Assembly: GCF_022682495.2 (NCBI RefSeq)
Contig: NC_071392.1
Span: 71,260,097 to 71,324,096, forward strand
Direction of reading: 5' to 3'
Source: Desmodus rotundus
Lineage: Eukaryota > Chordata > Mammalia > Chiroptera > Phyllostomidae
Length of the DNA stretch: 64,000 nucleotides
Shown: positions 12,987-25,394 of the stretch, piece by piece
Numbering within the stretch: position 1 is the stretch's first letter
Layout: the number at the start of each line of letters is the position of its first letter
The notes under the pieces: model-generated
Database searches by the model: none
What the model saw: the letters and a program-made list of their open reading frames with translations, nothing else
What the model was told of the DNA's origin: nothing
Translations under genes and position numbers: made by a program

Positions 12987-13026
12987 TGTATACACACACA
13001 CATATATATGTATATATGTAAATATG
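12987..13026 (+). repeat. (CA)n/(TA)n microsatellite
   Basis: A short alternating purine-pyrimidine tract changes from ACACAC to ATATATGT. Confidence 0.8.
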
Positions 13027-13304
13027 AAATTTTGATCTACAATAGAAGTGATGTCGCAAATCACTGGGGAAAAGAGAGACTGTTTAATTAACAGAACAGA
13101 AAATGTTATCCATGTGGAAAAAATGAATTCGGTTCTTGTTTCGGTTCATTCAAAATTGAAATGCAAGGTATAGTAAAAACTTAACTATTAAAAGCAAGAC
13201 TTGAAAGCTTTTGAAAAAAGGTTGACTATCTTTATAACCTAGATATAGGGAGAGTACTTTTTAAAATAAGACAAAAAATTCCTAGTCATAAAATAAAAAC
13301 CAGA

Positions 13305-13640
13305 AGAAATAACAAACATTGAAGAAGATGTGTAGGAAAAACTGTTGTGCCGTGTTGGTGGGAAGTAAATGGTATAGCTGCTATGGAAAACAGTATGGCG
13401 ATTGTTCAAAAACTAATAATATAATTGCCACATTATGCAGAAATTTCACTTCTGAGAGTATATGTCCAAAAATTGAAAGCAGAGACTTCAGGAGATATTT
13501 GTATATTCATGTTTACAGCAACGTGAGTCACAGTAACTAAAACGTGGACAACCCAGGTATTCAGTAGTGGATGAATGGATAAGCAAAATGTGGTCCATGC
13601 TTATAATGGAATGTTATTCAGTCTAAAAAAGGAAATTCTG
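13305..13640 (+). mobile_element. Older L1 3' fragment, left part
   Basis: This is the ORF2 C-terminal end of a mid-aged L1: 'gttggtgggaagtaaatggtatagctgctatggaaaacagtatgg' is the conserved run, followed by the 'tatggaatgttattcagtctaaaaaagg' end. It is interrupted at 13640 by the half-L1 and continues at 15584. Confidence 0.8.
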
Positions 13641-15566
13641 ATATAATCATGACTTCTGGCCAAGATGGAGGCATAGGTAGGTACACTGTACCTCCTCACA
13701 TAACCCAAAGAAGGACAACAACAAATTTAAAAACAAAAAATTACCAGAAATGCCAGAAAATCAAACTGTATGGAAGTCTGACAACCAAGGAGTTAAAGAA
13801 GAAACATTCATCCAGACTGGTAGGGGTGGTGGAAATAGGCAGCTGGAGTGGAGAGGACTTGTGGCAAGGCAGTGGCTGGTGGACCGAGAGAGGCAGTGGA
13901 TGGAGGAGTGGGCGGTCCCACATTTGTGTGCAGATAAACTGGGTGGAACAACTGGGGAGTGAGACAGAACTTGCAACCTAGTGCTCCAGTGTGGGGAAAT
14001 AAAGCCTCAAAACTTCTGATGGAAAAAACCTGTGGTAGCAGGAGAAACTCCCAGGCTCACAGGAGAGTTTGTTGGAGAGACCCACAGGGCCCTAGTACAT
14101 ACACAAACCCACCCACCCAGGAATCAGCACCAGAAGGGCCCAAGTTACTTATGGGTAGAGGAGGAAGTGACTGAAAGTGGCAGAGAGCTGAGCAAGCAGC
14201 ATTGTTCCTCTTGAACCCCTCCCCCCACATATAGCACCATAACACAGTGACGTGGGTTGCCTCGCCCTGGTGAATACCTAAGGCTCTACCTCTTACTATG
14301 TAACAGGCATATGCCGAAACATAAAAAAAAGACTCAAATGAAAGAACATATCAAAGCTCCAGAAAAAATACAACTAAGCGATGAAGAAATAGCCACCCTA
14401 TCAGATACAGAGTTCAAAAAACTGATAATCAGGATGCTCACAGAAATGGTTGAGTATGGTCACAAAATAGTGGAAAAAGTGAAGGCTATGCTAAGTGAAA
14501 TGAAGGAAAATGTACAGGGAGCCAACAGTGAAAGGAAGGAAACTGGGACTCAAATCAACGGTTTGGAACAGAAGGAAGAAATAAACATTCAACCAGAACA
14601 GAACGAATAAAGAATAATTCAAGAAAATGAGATGCTTAGGAACCTCAGGGACAATTTTAAATGTCCCAACATCGGAATCATAGTGGTGCCAGAGGGAGAA
14701 GGGGAAGAGCAAGAAATTGAAAACTTATTTGAACAAATAATGAAGGAAAACTTCTCCAATCTGGCAAACAGAATTCCAGGAAGTCCAGGAAGTTCAGTGT
14801 CCCAAAAAACTTGGATCCAAGAAGAAACACACCAAGGCACATCATAATTAAGTAACCCAAGATTAAAGATTAGGAGAGAATCTTAAAAGCAGCAAGAGTA
14901 AAGGAGACAGTTACCTACAAAGGAGTTCCCATAAGACTGTCAGCTGATTTTCCAAAAGAAACCTTATGGGCAATAAGGGGCTGGAAAGAAGTATTCAAAG
15001 TCATGAAAGGCAAGGGCCTCCATCCAAGATTGCTCTATCCAGAAAAGCTATCATTTAGAATGGAAGGGCAGATAAAGTGCTCCCCAGATAAAGGTCAAGT
15101 GAAAGGAGTTCATCCAAAGCCCTTATTATATAAAATGTTAAAGGGTCGTATCTAAGAAAAAGAAGAAAATAAAAATTACGAACAGTAAAATGACAAAAAC
15201 ACAACTATAAACAACCAGACCTAAGGAAATGAAAACAAAAGTGAACTTACCAAACAACTAGAACAGGAACAGATTCACAGAAATGGGGATCACATGGGGG
15301 TTTAACAGTGGGGAAGGAGAGGGGGTAGAATGGTGGAAAATGTACTGGGAATAAGAAGCATAAATGGTAGGTACAAAATAGGCAGAGGGAGGTTAAGAAT
15401 AGCATGGGAAATGGAGAAGCCAAAGAACTTATACGTATGACCCATGAACTTGAACTAAGGTTGGGGAATGCTGGTGGGAAGGGCATACAGGGTAGAGGGG
15501 AATGAAGGGGAGAAAAAAAAACGGGACAACTGTAAAGAGCATACTTAATAAAATAAATTAAAAAAT
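13641..15566 (+). mobile_element. Half-L1 (HAL1-like) copy A: 5'UTR-ORF1-3'UTR, no ORF2
   Basis: The element is inserted in an older L1 and flanked by a TSD: AAAAAAGGAAATTCTG at 13625-13640 and the same sequence with one extra G at 15567-15583. It starts like an L1 5'UTR (GCCAAGATGGAGGCATAGGTAG at 13659) and carries an ORF1 homologue at 14311-15155. It then passes directly into a purine-rich 3'UTR ending in an A-rich tail, so the roughly 3.8 kb of ORF2 is absent. The same ORF1-3'UTR junction occurs in copies B and C, so the absence is a family trait and not a local deletion. Confidence 0.85.
14311..15155 (+). pseudogene. Half-L1 copy A ORF1, broken
   Basis: This is the ORF1p homologue. The ATG at 14311 starts a basic N-terminus, then the KAPEKIQL motif shared with copies B and C and a short coiled-coil region. 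A TAA at 14608-14610 ends the frame at 100 codons. Homology continues: the RRM region follows from about 14630 (frame restored), and the C-terminal domain runs to TAA 15153-15155. The single stop and later frameshifts make it a pseudogene. Copies B and C keep long open frames. Confidence 0.8.
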
Positions 15567-15583
15567 AAAAAAGGGAAATTCTG

Positions 15584-15915
15584 GCATTTGTTCAAGGAAA
15601 TTAGGTGAAATAAATCAGTCACAAAAAAGACAAATACATGATCCCCTTATATGAGGTGCTTAGAATTGTCAAACTCATAGGGACGGAAAGTGGAATTGTG
15701 GTTGCCAGGAGCTAAGAAGAGGGAAGAATGAAGTTATTGTTTGATGGGTTTAGAGTTACCAGTTTACTAGACGAAAAGAGTACTGAAGGTGGGTGGTGAT
15801 GTTGTTTGCACAATATTATGACTGTGTTTAATAGCATAGAACTGTACACTTAAGAATGATTAAGATGGCAAATTTTATGTGTACTTTTCTACAATAATAC
15901 AAATTAGAAAATAAT
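15584..15915 (+). mobile_element. Older L1 3' fragment, right part
   Basis: It resumes the L1 interrupted at 13640: 'ctggcatttgttcaagg', then 'ggtggttgcc'-like and 'gaactgtacacttaagaatgattaagatggcaaattttatg', the conserved 3' end of mid-aged mammalian L1s. The end is A-rich at about 15900. Confidence 0.8.
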
Positions 15916-15919
15916 AAAA

Positions 15920-17419
15920 GAATGTATTTGGACCAAGATGCCCAAAGAGACCAACCAGAGAATAGAGTCAGTTTGGGAAACTCCAGCTTCTCTCAAAGGA
16001 TGGCAATATTTAAAGGCCCCTTTACACATTTCTAATCTACTTTAGAACAATGAACCAAGGTTGTGACTGACAGCCGCCTAGTTTTTCATTGCCTCTATCC
16101 CACTCCAAATCCCTAAATCCCAAACTGTCTATGGAAATTATTTGTTTATTCGGAAGTAACTGAACTGGGTAATGGTTCACATTTAAAGATGATTTCCTAA
16201 GAAATCTAAATGCCCCGGTCCCTGAGCTTTCTCTGGAGAGTCTTGCTGTTTCTAAGTGCTCTGGGGAGAATACGGCTTCTCAGTTTCCCATTATACATGA
16301 CTGGAGCAGATATTGTGAATAAAAATATACTGGAATATTATTTCCACCCTGTTTAGGTCTAGCACTTAGGTTGGTCTTATAAACTGTGTTTAGTGAAAGT
16401 TACCCTCATTTCAGATAAAAATAAAGTCAAGTGAGTAAGAACAAAATATTGTAATCTAACTACATCTTTAACATTCTAGTCAAAACAGTTATATAATTTA
16501 GTAATTCATATTTTAAGTTGTTGCTTTGACAAAATTGAGCTAAAGGCAAAGAAGAGGATCTACTATATTGTATCTAATCTTGTGCAATATTGGAGGGCCA
16601 TTTGTTGTCACCAATATAGAATATACTCTGAATAACTTTTTAGGATGAAAGATATGCCAAAGAAGGTCTGAAATTATAAGCTGCAACCTTAGTTTGACAT
16701 GGCTTATTTCAGGTCTGAACTGCTTCTCTTTTTTAGAATTCAGTCCTCAAGGCAGAGAAGAGTCTAGCTTTGATTCCATGACTTCTCCATCATGAGCCCT
16801 CTGTCAGCACTGTATAAATAATTTATTGTTATTAATAACCACCATCACCGGCTTCTCTTTGTCTTTCACTGCTGAACATAGCCAACACTTTTCTGAAAAA
16901 CTGCAGGGAATGGGTTGATTATTTGGTTGCTGTGATGAATAGAAGTGGCAAATATTTTCAGGGTCATAGAAAAATTTCAGTAGTAATTGAGTAATAAAAT
17001 AGTTTCTGTGCTACATGCAAACAAGGTTATTTGCAACTTGAGTATTTTTCAGTGACTCAAAAAATATGCTTAGATATTTTGAGGTTTTTTTGTTCAATAA
17101 AGTGGCAGGAACTTAAATTTTGAGCTCTACTCAACTAGCAAGTATTTGTTGAGTTCTTCCTATTTGTGAAGTGCCTCAAACAACATATTGAAGGGAGTGC
17201 CCACTCTCCCTCTCTATGCTTAAAACTAAGTTCAAGTCCAGGAATGCTCTCCTCCCTTCTATGAACTCCCCCACACTGTAGCTACACCAATCATTTCATC
17301 CTTCATATTTGATAAAAGCAAAAATATAAGCATTATTAAATATAAATATTAGATATAGGTGGAATGGGGACATACGGGTATAAATAGCAATGGAAAAAGT
17401 TCAATAAAAATAAACTGTT
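15920..17419. other. Unassigned intergenic DNA
   Basis: This 1.5-kb stretch is AT-rich. I recognise no gene or repeat. Confidence 0.45.
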
Positions 17420-17433
17420 AAAAAAGACATTCA

Positions 17434-18186
17434 GGAGAACCAAGATGGCGGCATAGGTAGACACACTGCGCCTCCTCGCACAACCAGAATTGACAGAGAA
17501 TCGAACAGCAAGGGGGACCAACACCAAGAAAATAGAAAATAACCATTCATCCAGACTGGTAGGAGGGGCGGAGACGGGCACCGGGGTGGAGAGGACTCGC
17601 GTGGCTGTGGCGGGACTGAGACTGGCGGAGTGTGGGACAAATGGCGCAGGCAGTCTGAGCACTAGCAGACCCTGCGGCCCCACATTTGCACAGATAAACC
17701 CAGAGGGGCGGACTCAGAGTGGCGGAGAGTGGGGCAGGCAGAGCAGTGGGTAGCACCCTGCGGCACCACATTCGCCCACAGATAAACCGGACAAACGGCT
17801 GGGAGCAAAGCAGACTGCGTAACCCAGGGCTCCAGCTCAGGGAAATAAAGCCTCAAACCTGATTGAAAACGCCCGTGGGGGTTGGGGCGGCAGCAGGAGA
17901 GATTCCCAGCCTCACAGGAGAGGTTGTTGGAGAGACCCACAGGGGCTAGAGTGTGCACAGGCCCGCCCACTCGGGAACCAGCACCAGAGTGGCCCAGTTT
18001 GATTGTGGGTAGCGGAGTGAAAGAGTGAAAGCCGGAGGAGAGTGTGGCGGGCGCCATTGCTCCCACTCGGCCCCTCCCCCTCGTACAGCGTCACAGCGCT
18101 GCGACCAGCGTTACCCCGCCCCGGTGAACACCTAAGGCTCCGCCCCTTAAAGTAACAGAAGCGCCAAGACAAACAAACAAAAAAAA
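17434..18186 (+). promoter_or_regulatory. Half-L1 copy B 5'UTR (putative internal promoter)
   Basis: A GC-rich, CpG-bearing leader starts with the AAGATGGCGGC motif, which resembles the YY1-binding site (core AAnATGGCGGC) that positions transcription starts in human L1. That YY1 role is known for human L1; its use here is inferred. Frames on either strand in this leader are not genes. Confidence 0.55.
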
Positions 18187-18885
18187 ATGGCCCAAATGAC
18201 AGAACACTTCAAAGCTCCAGAAAAAATACAACTAAGCGAGGAAGAGATAGCCAACCTATCGGATGCACAGTTCAAAGCACTGGTTATCAATATGCTCACA
18301 GACTTGGTTGAATCTATTCGAAAAACAGATGAAAAAATGAAGCCTATGCTAAGAGAAACAAAGGAAAATGTACAGGGAACCAATAGTGATGAGAAGGAAA
18401 CTGGGACTCAAATCAATGGTGTGGACCAGAAGAAAGAAACAAGCATCCAACCAGAAAAGAATGAAGAAACAAGAACTTGGAAAAATGAGGAGAGGCTTAG
18501 GAACCTCCCGGACGCCTTGAAACGTTCCAACATCCTAATTATAGGGGTGCCAGAAGGAGAAGAGGAAGAACAAAAAATTGAAAACTTATTTGAACAAATA
18601 ATGAAGGAGAACTTCCCCAATCTGACAAAGGAAATAGACTTTCAGGAAGTCCAGGAAGCTCAGAGAGTCCCAAAGAAGCTGGACCCAAGGAGGAACACGC
18701 CAAGGCACATCATTATTACATTACCCAAGATTAAATGCAAGGACCTACATCCAAGATTACTGTATCCAGCAAAGCTATCACTTAGAATGGAAGGGAAGAT
18801 AAAGTGCTTCTCAGATAAGGTCAAGTTAAAGAAGCTCATCATCACCAAGCCCTTATTATATGAAATGTTAAAGGGAGTTACCTAA
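18187..18885 (+). CDS. Half-L1 ORF1 protein, 232 aa, internally deleted
   Basis: This is an ORF1p-type RNA-binding protein; its relatives coat the element RNA as trimers in cytoplasmic particles. ATG 18187 follows an A-rich run and gives MAQM, then the KAPEKIQL motif. Residues about 15-105 form a Glu/Lys-rich coiled-coil region. The RRM starts at about 114 (NILIIGVPEGEEEEQ) and reaches LPKIK near 180. The frame then jumps straight to KDLHPRLLYPAKLS and the terminal EMLKG helix. Against copy C about 47 residues are missing (the RRM end and first half of the C-terminal domain), as one in-frame deletion. RNA binding is therefore probably lost although the frame stays open. No ORF2 follows. Confidence 0.7.
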   Translation: MAQMTEHFKAPEKIQLSEEEIANLSDAQFKALVINMLTDLVESIRKTDEKMKPMLRETKENVQGTNSDEKETGTQINGVDQKKETSIQPEKNEETRTWKNEERLRNLPDALKRSNILIIGVPEGEEEEQKIENLFEQIMKENFPNLTKEIDFQEVQEAQRVPKKLDPRRNTPRHIIITLPKIKCKDLHPRLLYPAKLSLRMEGKIKCFSDKVKLKKLIITKPLLYEMLKGVT

Positions 18886-19269
18886 GAAAAAGAAGATCAA
18901 AAATTGGAACAGTGAAAATGACAGCAAACTCACAGTTATTAATGGCCACACATAAAACAAAAATGAGAGCAAACTAGGCAAACAACTAGAACATGAGGGT
19001 TGTCATTAAGGGAGTGGGAGGGGGAGAGAGGGGGAAAGGTACAGAGAATAAGTAGCATAGATGATAGGTGGAAAATAGACAGGGGGAAGGTAAAAATAGT
19101 GTAGGAAATGTAGAAGCCAAAGAACTTATAAGTATGACCTATGGACATGAACTATAGGGGGGGAATGTGGGAGGGAGGAGGGTGGGCAGGATGGAGTGGA
19201 GTGGGGGTGGGAAATGGGACAACTGTAATAGCATAATCAATAAATATATTAAAAAAAAAAAGACATTCA

Positions 19270-20335
19270 AATATAAACCTGAGTAGTATCTACATTTCGG
19301 AAAGATGGAGATTATTTATTTACTTATATTTTTTATTAAAAAAATAAAGGGATGTTTCAGAAAGTCTGCTTTCTTGAACTAAATATAAAACTTACCTTAG
19401 TTTAAATGATGTATTTTATGGGTTTTTACATTTATATTTGCCTGAATCACTCAATTTTTTTTCTCTGAGAGAGAAATCAGTGAGATCTTTTGACTATGTC
19501 AGGAGCACATAAAAATAGGCAATAAATGATAAATAGAACTTTGATTATGTAAAATATGGTATAGTCTTTATGATTCTACCTAAACTATTCACACCTCAAC
19601 AAAAGTATTGGCACTAAAATGAAATTTACAATTCCTTCGCATTGTTACACAACCATAAAAGCATGTCCAACTTATTTTATTTTATAATCTTAATGACATT
19701 AGAGGCACATAAGGATAGTATATCACATTTTATATTTTTAAAAAGCCCCAAGAGGTTAAACGGCTTGTGTTCCCATAATTAAACAGTGAAGAGCTTGTAA
19801 TACCATGAACGGACCTCTGGGCTTCTGTTATGTGATCAGATTGTGCAGGTCTTTCTTCACTATAATATATCCTGAAGTTATGGATGAAATATCACTCCCC
19901 ACCTTTTCTGGTTTTGCTCAATGAATGCAAGTTACTTGGCTTACGTTGGTGAGAGGATTCTTTTTCACTAAATAATGCAAGAGTTGCTAGCGACACAGAT
20001 AAGAACAAGGAGCTTTTGTTTTACCAGCATAGTCTGTGCAGAATTTGGCTATTTTGTAATTTAAACAAAATTGAAAACAACAGCTTTGATTTTAATGTGT
20101 TCCTTTTTTTTCTGCACTTGGGGTCTTTCTGGATCAAATTCAATTTTTAATCTTCTTAAGGTAAAGAATGAAGCAAAAAGCAGTGCATTCCCAACAGTTT
20201 TGTGAAGCTTTGCTACTTTTCATCCAACAAAGCGTTGCCCTCTCAGGGTAAAGGGCACAGGTGAAGGTTAATAAATATTGAAATCTAATAGTTTCTCCCT
20301 TCTGAGAATCAAAGGAAACTTCAAAGAAAAGCACA
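19270..20335. other. Unassigned AT-rich intergenic DNA
   Basis: I see no gene or clear repeat. Confidence 0.45.
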
Positions 20336-20344
20336 TTTGTTATT

Positions 20345-21480
20345 TTATCAACTCAATAAATATATATCTTTTGAATGCCTTCCGTGTCAGCTTCTGTGAT
20401 AGGTGCTATTGTTGGGAGTACTATATGTAATAAGACTGACAAAGGAAACAGAACGAACAGCAAACAGGAAAGGAGAGGCCGTAGTGAGAAGTGCCACAAC
20501 TGAGGACCGTGCAGATGATATAGAGAGCAATAGTAGGGACCCAGCCAGGTGCTGGTGGGCCAGCAAGATGACAGCTAAGAGACAACAGACTTGTAATAAA
20601 TAATTTCACTTTATTTAACCTCACTTCCCTTATTTTTAAAATCATCTAATATAGTTCCTCATGAGTCTGCTGTGCAAACAAAAAAATGTATCTATAGTGC
20701 TAAGCACATAGAAGTGCTTAATAAATGATAACTACCATCATTATTACTCTTATAATGACTAATAAGAAGGATGAATAACCATATCCTCTAGAAAAGGAGA
20801 AAGGACAAGAAGAGATTTCATATACAAAGACCCAGAAGCTAGAATGAATTTACTGAAAATGTTCCAACATAACTGGATCTAGAATGGATGAAAGTGGCGC
20901 CAGAGGTGAGCTGAAAGATCAGGAAGAATCATCTTGTAGAAGGCCTTGCAAACCACCTTAGGAATCAGTCATTTATCCTCAAGTCCATGAGTTGACATCA
21001 AAGGATTTTGAGTAGAGGTGAGATATGTGCTGGTTTCCATCTTACAAAAATCAATTTGACTACAGTTTAGAGAACATGTTGGAATGGGACAAGTTTGAAG
21101 GCTATTTGGAGACAATTACAGAAATATATATGAAAGACAACCCTGTGTTGAACTGGCCTGGAGACATTGAAAATGGAAAGAAAATGCATAGATTTGTGTA
21201 TACATTTGAAAGTTTTTGGCAGATGGAATCCACTCTTTGGAGACTGGAAGTGAAAGAAAAGAGGGTGGAGAGGATTCAAAGAGGAACATCACAAGGCCAT
21301 TGACTACTAGTGATGTAGTTCACTGGCCTTGTGATGCAGGAAAGGAAGAGGAAAAATGGGAAGAAGGAGAGGTTTAAGGGAGGTTTGGATATATTGGGTT
21401 CTGAGGCAACATGTGAATAATCTTTATAGATAGCTGGATCTGTGGTCTGGAGCTTAAAAGAGATGTCAAGGTTGAAAATA
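20345..21480 (+). repeat. Ancient interspersed repeat, class not assigned
   Basis: The left part ('gaatgccttccgtgtcagcttctgtgatagg...') and the right part ('tgtagaaggccttgcaaacc', 'ggattttgagtagaggtgagatatg') follow the order of a very old mammal-wide repeat. The sequence is too diverged to name. Open frames within it (20403-20603, 21025-21303) show no domain. Confidence 0.35.
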
Positions 21481-21804
21481 CAGATTTGGTAGCTGTTTCT
21501 GTCTATATTCTATAAATCCATGGACCATGTCACGTATTCTTAGAAAGATGTCTCATTTGCAGAAACATAATCCAACTAGGAACTCCAATTTGTCATGTCT
21601 ATTTCAAATATTCAAATAGATCAAAAAAAAATAAGTCCTCAATGACTTCTATTACACTCTTTTGTCTCACTTTGCTCTCTAGAAAATCTTGAGTTGCCTA
21701 CTTTCTCACTGCACAAAATACCCTTAAATGGGGTCACCCACACTGTACCATCCCCTTTGTCCTTACTCTGTGTCACACTTTGGGCTTGTCACATTGCTCT
21801 AACC

Positions 21805-22024
21805 CAGGGGTGTCAAACTCATTTTCTTCAGGGGACACATCAGCCTTTTGGTTGCCTTCAAAGGGCTGAGTGTAATTTTAGGACTTTAAAAATGTAACTA
21901 CTCCTTAACTAGGGGCAAGGAGCTTGGTGCTGTCACCAGGTAGAAACTAGGTGCTGGGCCAGATAAAACAAGGTGGATGGCCCGATTCGCTCTAGCACAG
22001 GTGGCCTTGTGTTTGCCACCTGTG
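21805..22024 (+). mobile_element. hAT-type MITE, 220 bp
   Basis: The ends are imperfect terminal inverted repeats: CAGGGGTGTCAAACTC at the left, and CACAGGTGGCAAACAC as the reverse complement of the right end. They are flanked by an 8-bp duplication, CTCTAACC at 21797-21804 and CCCTAACC at 22025-22032 (one mismatch). An 8-bp TSD and CAGGGGTG-type ends define hAT elements. At 220 bp it encodes nothing and needs a transposase in trans. Confidence 0.8.
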
Positions 22025-22039
22025 CCCTAACCCATGCTG

Positions 22040-25000
22040 CTTCCTTAGAAATGCAGTTATTCCTTTATAATTACATGTCTCATGAACAGTATAAAGATGT
22101 ATCAGGCACAGTTTTGAGGTCTACTCAGATATCCCAATCTGTTGGTCAGGGACCTTTCTACTACAAATAAGTGTCTTCAGGCTATACGCTTTTCATTCTA
22201 CTTCTTGATACACAAAGATAGATTAAGAATGAAAAGGCCAACCACATATAAAACAAATGTTTGCACCTGATTATTTTTGAGGTGTTTTATTGAAAGGTTT
22301 TCTTTCACTCCTCGGAATGAAATTCAAGTGATAGTAGTAGTAATTCCCCTGAACTCCAAGTATTCCAATTGTACTGAACAGAAGTTTGTTTCAGGTTCTG
22401 GACCACAGAACATGGCTGTTTTTAGTGAGTAACAAACATGCCATAAAAATGTCTGAGGGTGCTGAAAACATGACACTTTGATAGTAAATATAAGACAAAA
22501 TTTACTCTGTAGCCATAATTCAAGTTACTAGATTTGGGTTCATAATGGAAATTATGTAAATTAGTGGGGAAAATATTGTCTTTTTCTTTTATTTTTAAAT
22601 TGGTATTTTTTACTTTACAACTCTGACTTTTAAAATGTCAAATACCCTTCACTTCATACTTTTGATTGTTCTAAATACTGAAATTTATTTGTAGCATATA
22701 ACCATCTATTTTATCATTTGAATCCTCTTTTACTATTGGTTGGGCTATTTTAGGGCCTTATCTGTGTATTTTGGATCTTAAATACCAAAGAAACTTCAAA
22801 TACACCTTGCCATCCACTACTTAGAACTAATATCTATGCAATTTGTTAGTCCTTTGGGTTAACATATTTGGGGTTTTCAGTGCTTTTGTCTGTCACGCAG
22901 AGAGAAGGAGCAATGGAGAAGAATGTTGTTATTATACCAATCAGTCTTATGCTTTGGTCCAACCTATTCTATGTAAATTTTCCCTGATGACATGCTAAGG
23001 TTATGGCCTGCAATATCTGAATTTCCACTGTGAAATGTATATATGGGGATAAATGCTGGAGTGATCACAAACTGGTTTTTACACCATTGGAGACACATTG
23101 CTGTGGTTACAGACCATAACAGCCCCAATATCAGAGACAAGCATGGATACAATTCAAACGCTGGGTAAAATACTCTGGATTTATCTGTAATTTTTGTCTC
23201 TTTCGTTGTGGTCATTAAGCAGTTTTTAAATGTTTGTATACATTTTATTCAGTGTATGGAATCTCATTCATTCATTCTCACTGATTCATTCATTTTTGTT
23301 AAATACAGTCTTATGTTAGGTGTTTAGTTTCTGTAAGTAAAACCAGTGTTCCATTGTTTTTCTAGGGGGAAATTTGTGGTGCCTTTTATTCTGTCTTGAT
23401 TTAACCACCAAAATTTATTTTCTACAAGCCTTGATAATTCTTGATCTTGAGCAATTTATAAACCACCCAAAAATAATTAGTTTATAAGCAAAAGAGAAGA
23501 TTAACTTTTTCACAAAACATTCCCATTTTCCATTAAAAATTAAATTTTAATTTTTTTAGTTTTTAGAACTTTTTCCAACTCAAATAATGTCTCCAAATAT
23601 CTCATACTGATTTTTATAAATAATAACAATGTAAATTATTTCACCTGAGAGACCAATTGACTGTTGGTATAGTATCAGGAAGTGGACAACCACATGTCCA
23701 GCTAACTACTTTATGAACCTCACTTCCATTCATAACATGCATTGTGCAAGATATTCCATCCATTAGTCTAAATTAAGTAGGAATTTGATAGTCTGGAATG
23801 AAAAAATTTCTAAAAAAGACAATCACCAGGAAAGGAAAACTATATTGAGGCATTTCTTTTCTCCTAGGCACTTAGGTTAGAGAAAGAATGAGAAGGCATC
23901 TGTGCCACAGAGGAAAATTAATTAAATCAACCTCTGCTCCTTAGCTCATCTGCTCCTGATTGAAGAGGAGGTTATCACTGGTGTTTCTTTCTTGTTGTTC
24001 AGACCAGCCTGTGTCCTGAGGATCCTGGGTGGATAAGAAACAAGCATAGGACAAGACCTTGGAAATGTCGAGCTTTTATCTTGAAAATGTCATTTTCTCT
24101 GTAGGAGATTTGATTCCTTAGGGAGCCCAGAGAATACTGTTTCTCTCAGGTAGCAATGAGTCTCCCTTTAAATTTCTTCCTTTTAATTTGTCTTATCCTG
24201 GTAAGGTAACCAGTACTTAGCTTCTATAAATGAGACAAAGATTGTTCAATTAGTAAATAAAACTAATTTTCTTCAGCTTTGTTTAGCTAAGTATCTGACA
24301 ATATGTTGAGAATCTGACAGAATTCTTTTCTGAATTAAAAATAATTGTCCTGTGAATATGTGATCCCTGATCTTAAATTAGGACCAAAGCAAGATAGAAT
24401 AAGTAGGAAGTTACTGATATTTAATTTGTAGTTCATGTTCTGGAACTTTCTGTGACACAAGGTCTTGTGTATGAGAGATGCTAAATATACATTGTAAGAT
24501 GTTGGAACAGGACAGGGGCTTGTCTCACTGTGCCTTCAGACTAAAAATATATCCTTCCTGATGTGCTCAAGCCCATTAAGACATCCAACACAGCTTTTCT
24601 TTGGAATTAAAATTCCATAAAGAAAGCCTGTGGTTTTCTCTCTCACTGGTAGAAAGACTCTGACTAAATTGGTTTCAGTTTATGCAGAATTTCTGTGTGG
24701 CAAGTAAATGATGGAAGGAAGACCACAGAATCTTTTACTCTTAAGAGAACAGATGATTTTCAACTACTTTTGATATAATTATATAAATGATTGAAAAATT
24801 AATTATGTTACTAATTAAAACAAAGTCCTCACCAGGCTCATAGCCTAGGAACTACTTTTAGGAAGAAAAGTGTCTACAATTTTTTTGCACCCCTTCCTTC
24901 CAGCTCTGTTGTCTTCCAAATAAAAAATACCTAAAAATGACAGGAAGTTCAAGTAAAATAGTCTCCACAAATCCCCAGTCATCCATCAAAGAATACTGTT

Positions 25001-25370
25001 TATTTCACCACCTAAATACTGAAAATGTGATTAAAGACCAAAAATGATAAATTTTTTCAGCTTGATATCATATATAGACTGCTACACTTTACCCGTTAGC
25101 ATCTCTTTTTTTCATTTGGAATATGGTGGAACATGGTTGACTTCACATAGCCGCCCTCTAATTGTTGGTTTTATTAAGATAGTGCAAATGGAATGCTTTA
25201 AAACACTCAATTAAAACAGTGTTTATTTGCTCTACTATCAAAGCATAGAAAGACAGAGGATGGCCTAGAATGCCAAAACTTTGTATGCTTTTACAACATT
25301 ACAATTTAATTATGCAGTGGAGTAAAGTAACACAAGTCAGCAGCACTTAACAGATAAGCTTTATCATCCT
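22040..25370. other. Unassigned AT-rich intergenic DNA
   Basis: I see no gene or clear repeat apart from a short TCAT-rich patch near 23265-23300. Confidence 0.45.
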
Positions 25371-25371
25371 T

Positions 25372-25394
25372 TAAACAACAAACAAACAAACAAG
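25372..25394 (+). repeat. (AAAC)n short tandem repeat
   Basis: Four to five units of an AAAC-type tetranucleotide. Confidence 0.8.

Larger units (their letters stand above)
17434..19255 (+). mobile_element. Half-L1 (HAL1-like) copy B, with open ORF1
   Basis: A clean insertion with a 14-bp TSD, AAAAAAGACATTCA, at 17420-17433 and 19256-19269. It begins GGAGAACCAAGATGGCGGCATAG, has a CpG-containing GC-rich 5'UTR (17434-18186), an open ORF1 (18187-18885), a 3'UTR with a G-rich polypurine stretch near 19010-19060 and 19155-19215, and a poly(A) tail. It has no ORF2. The perfect TSD, CpG retention and open frame suggest it is younger than copy A. Movement would need reverse transcriptase supplied in trans by an autonomous L1. 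Confidence 0.88.
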
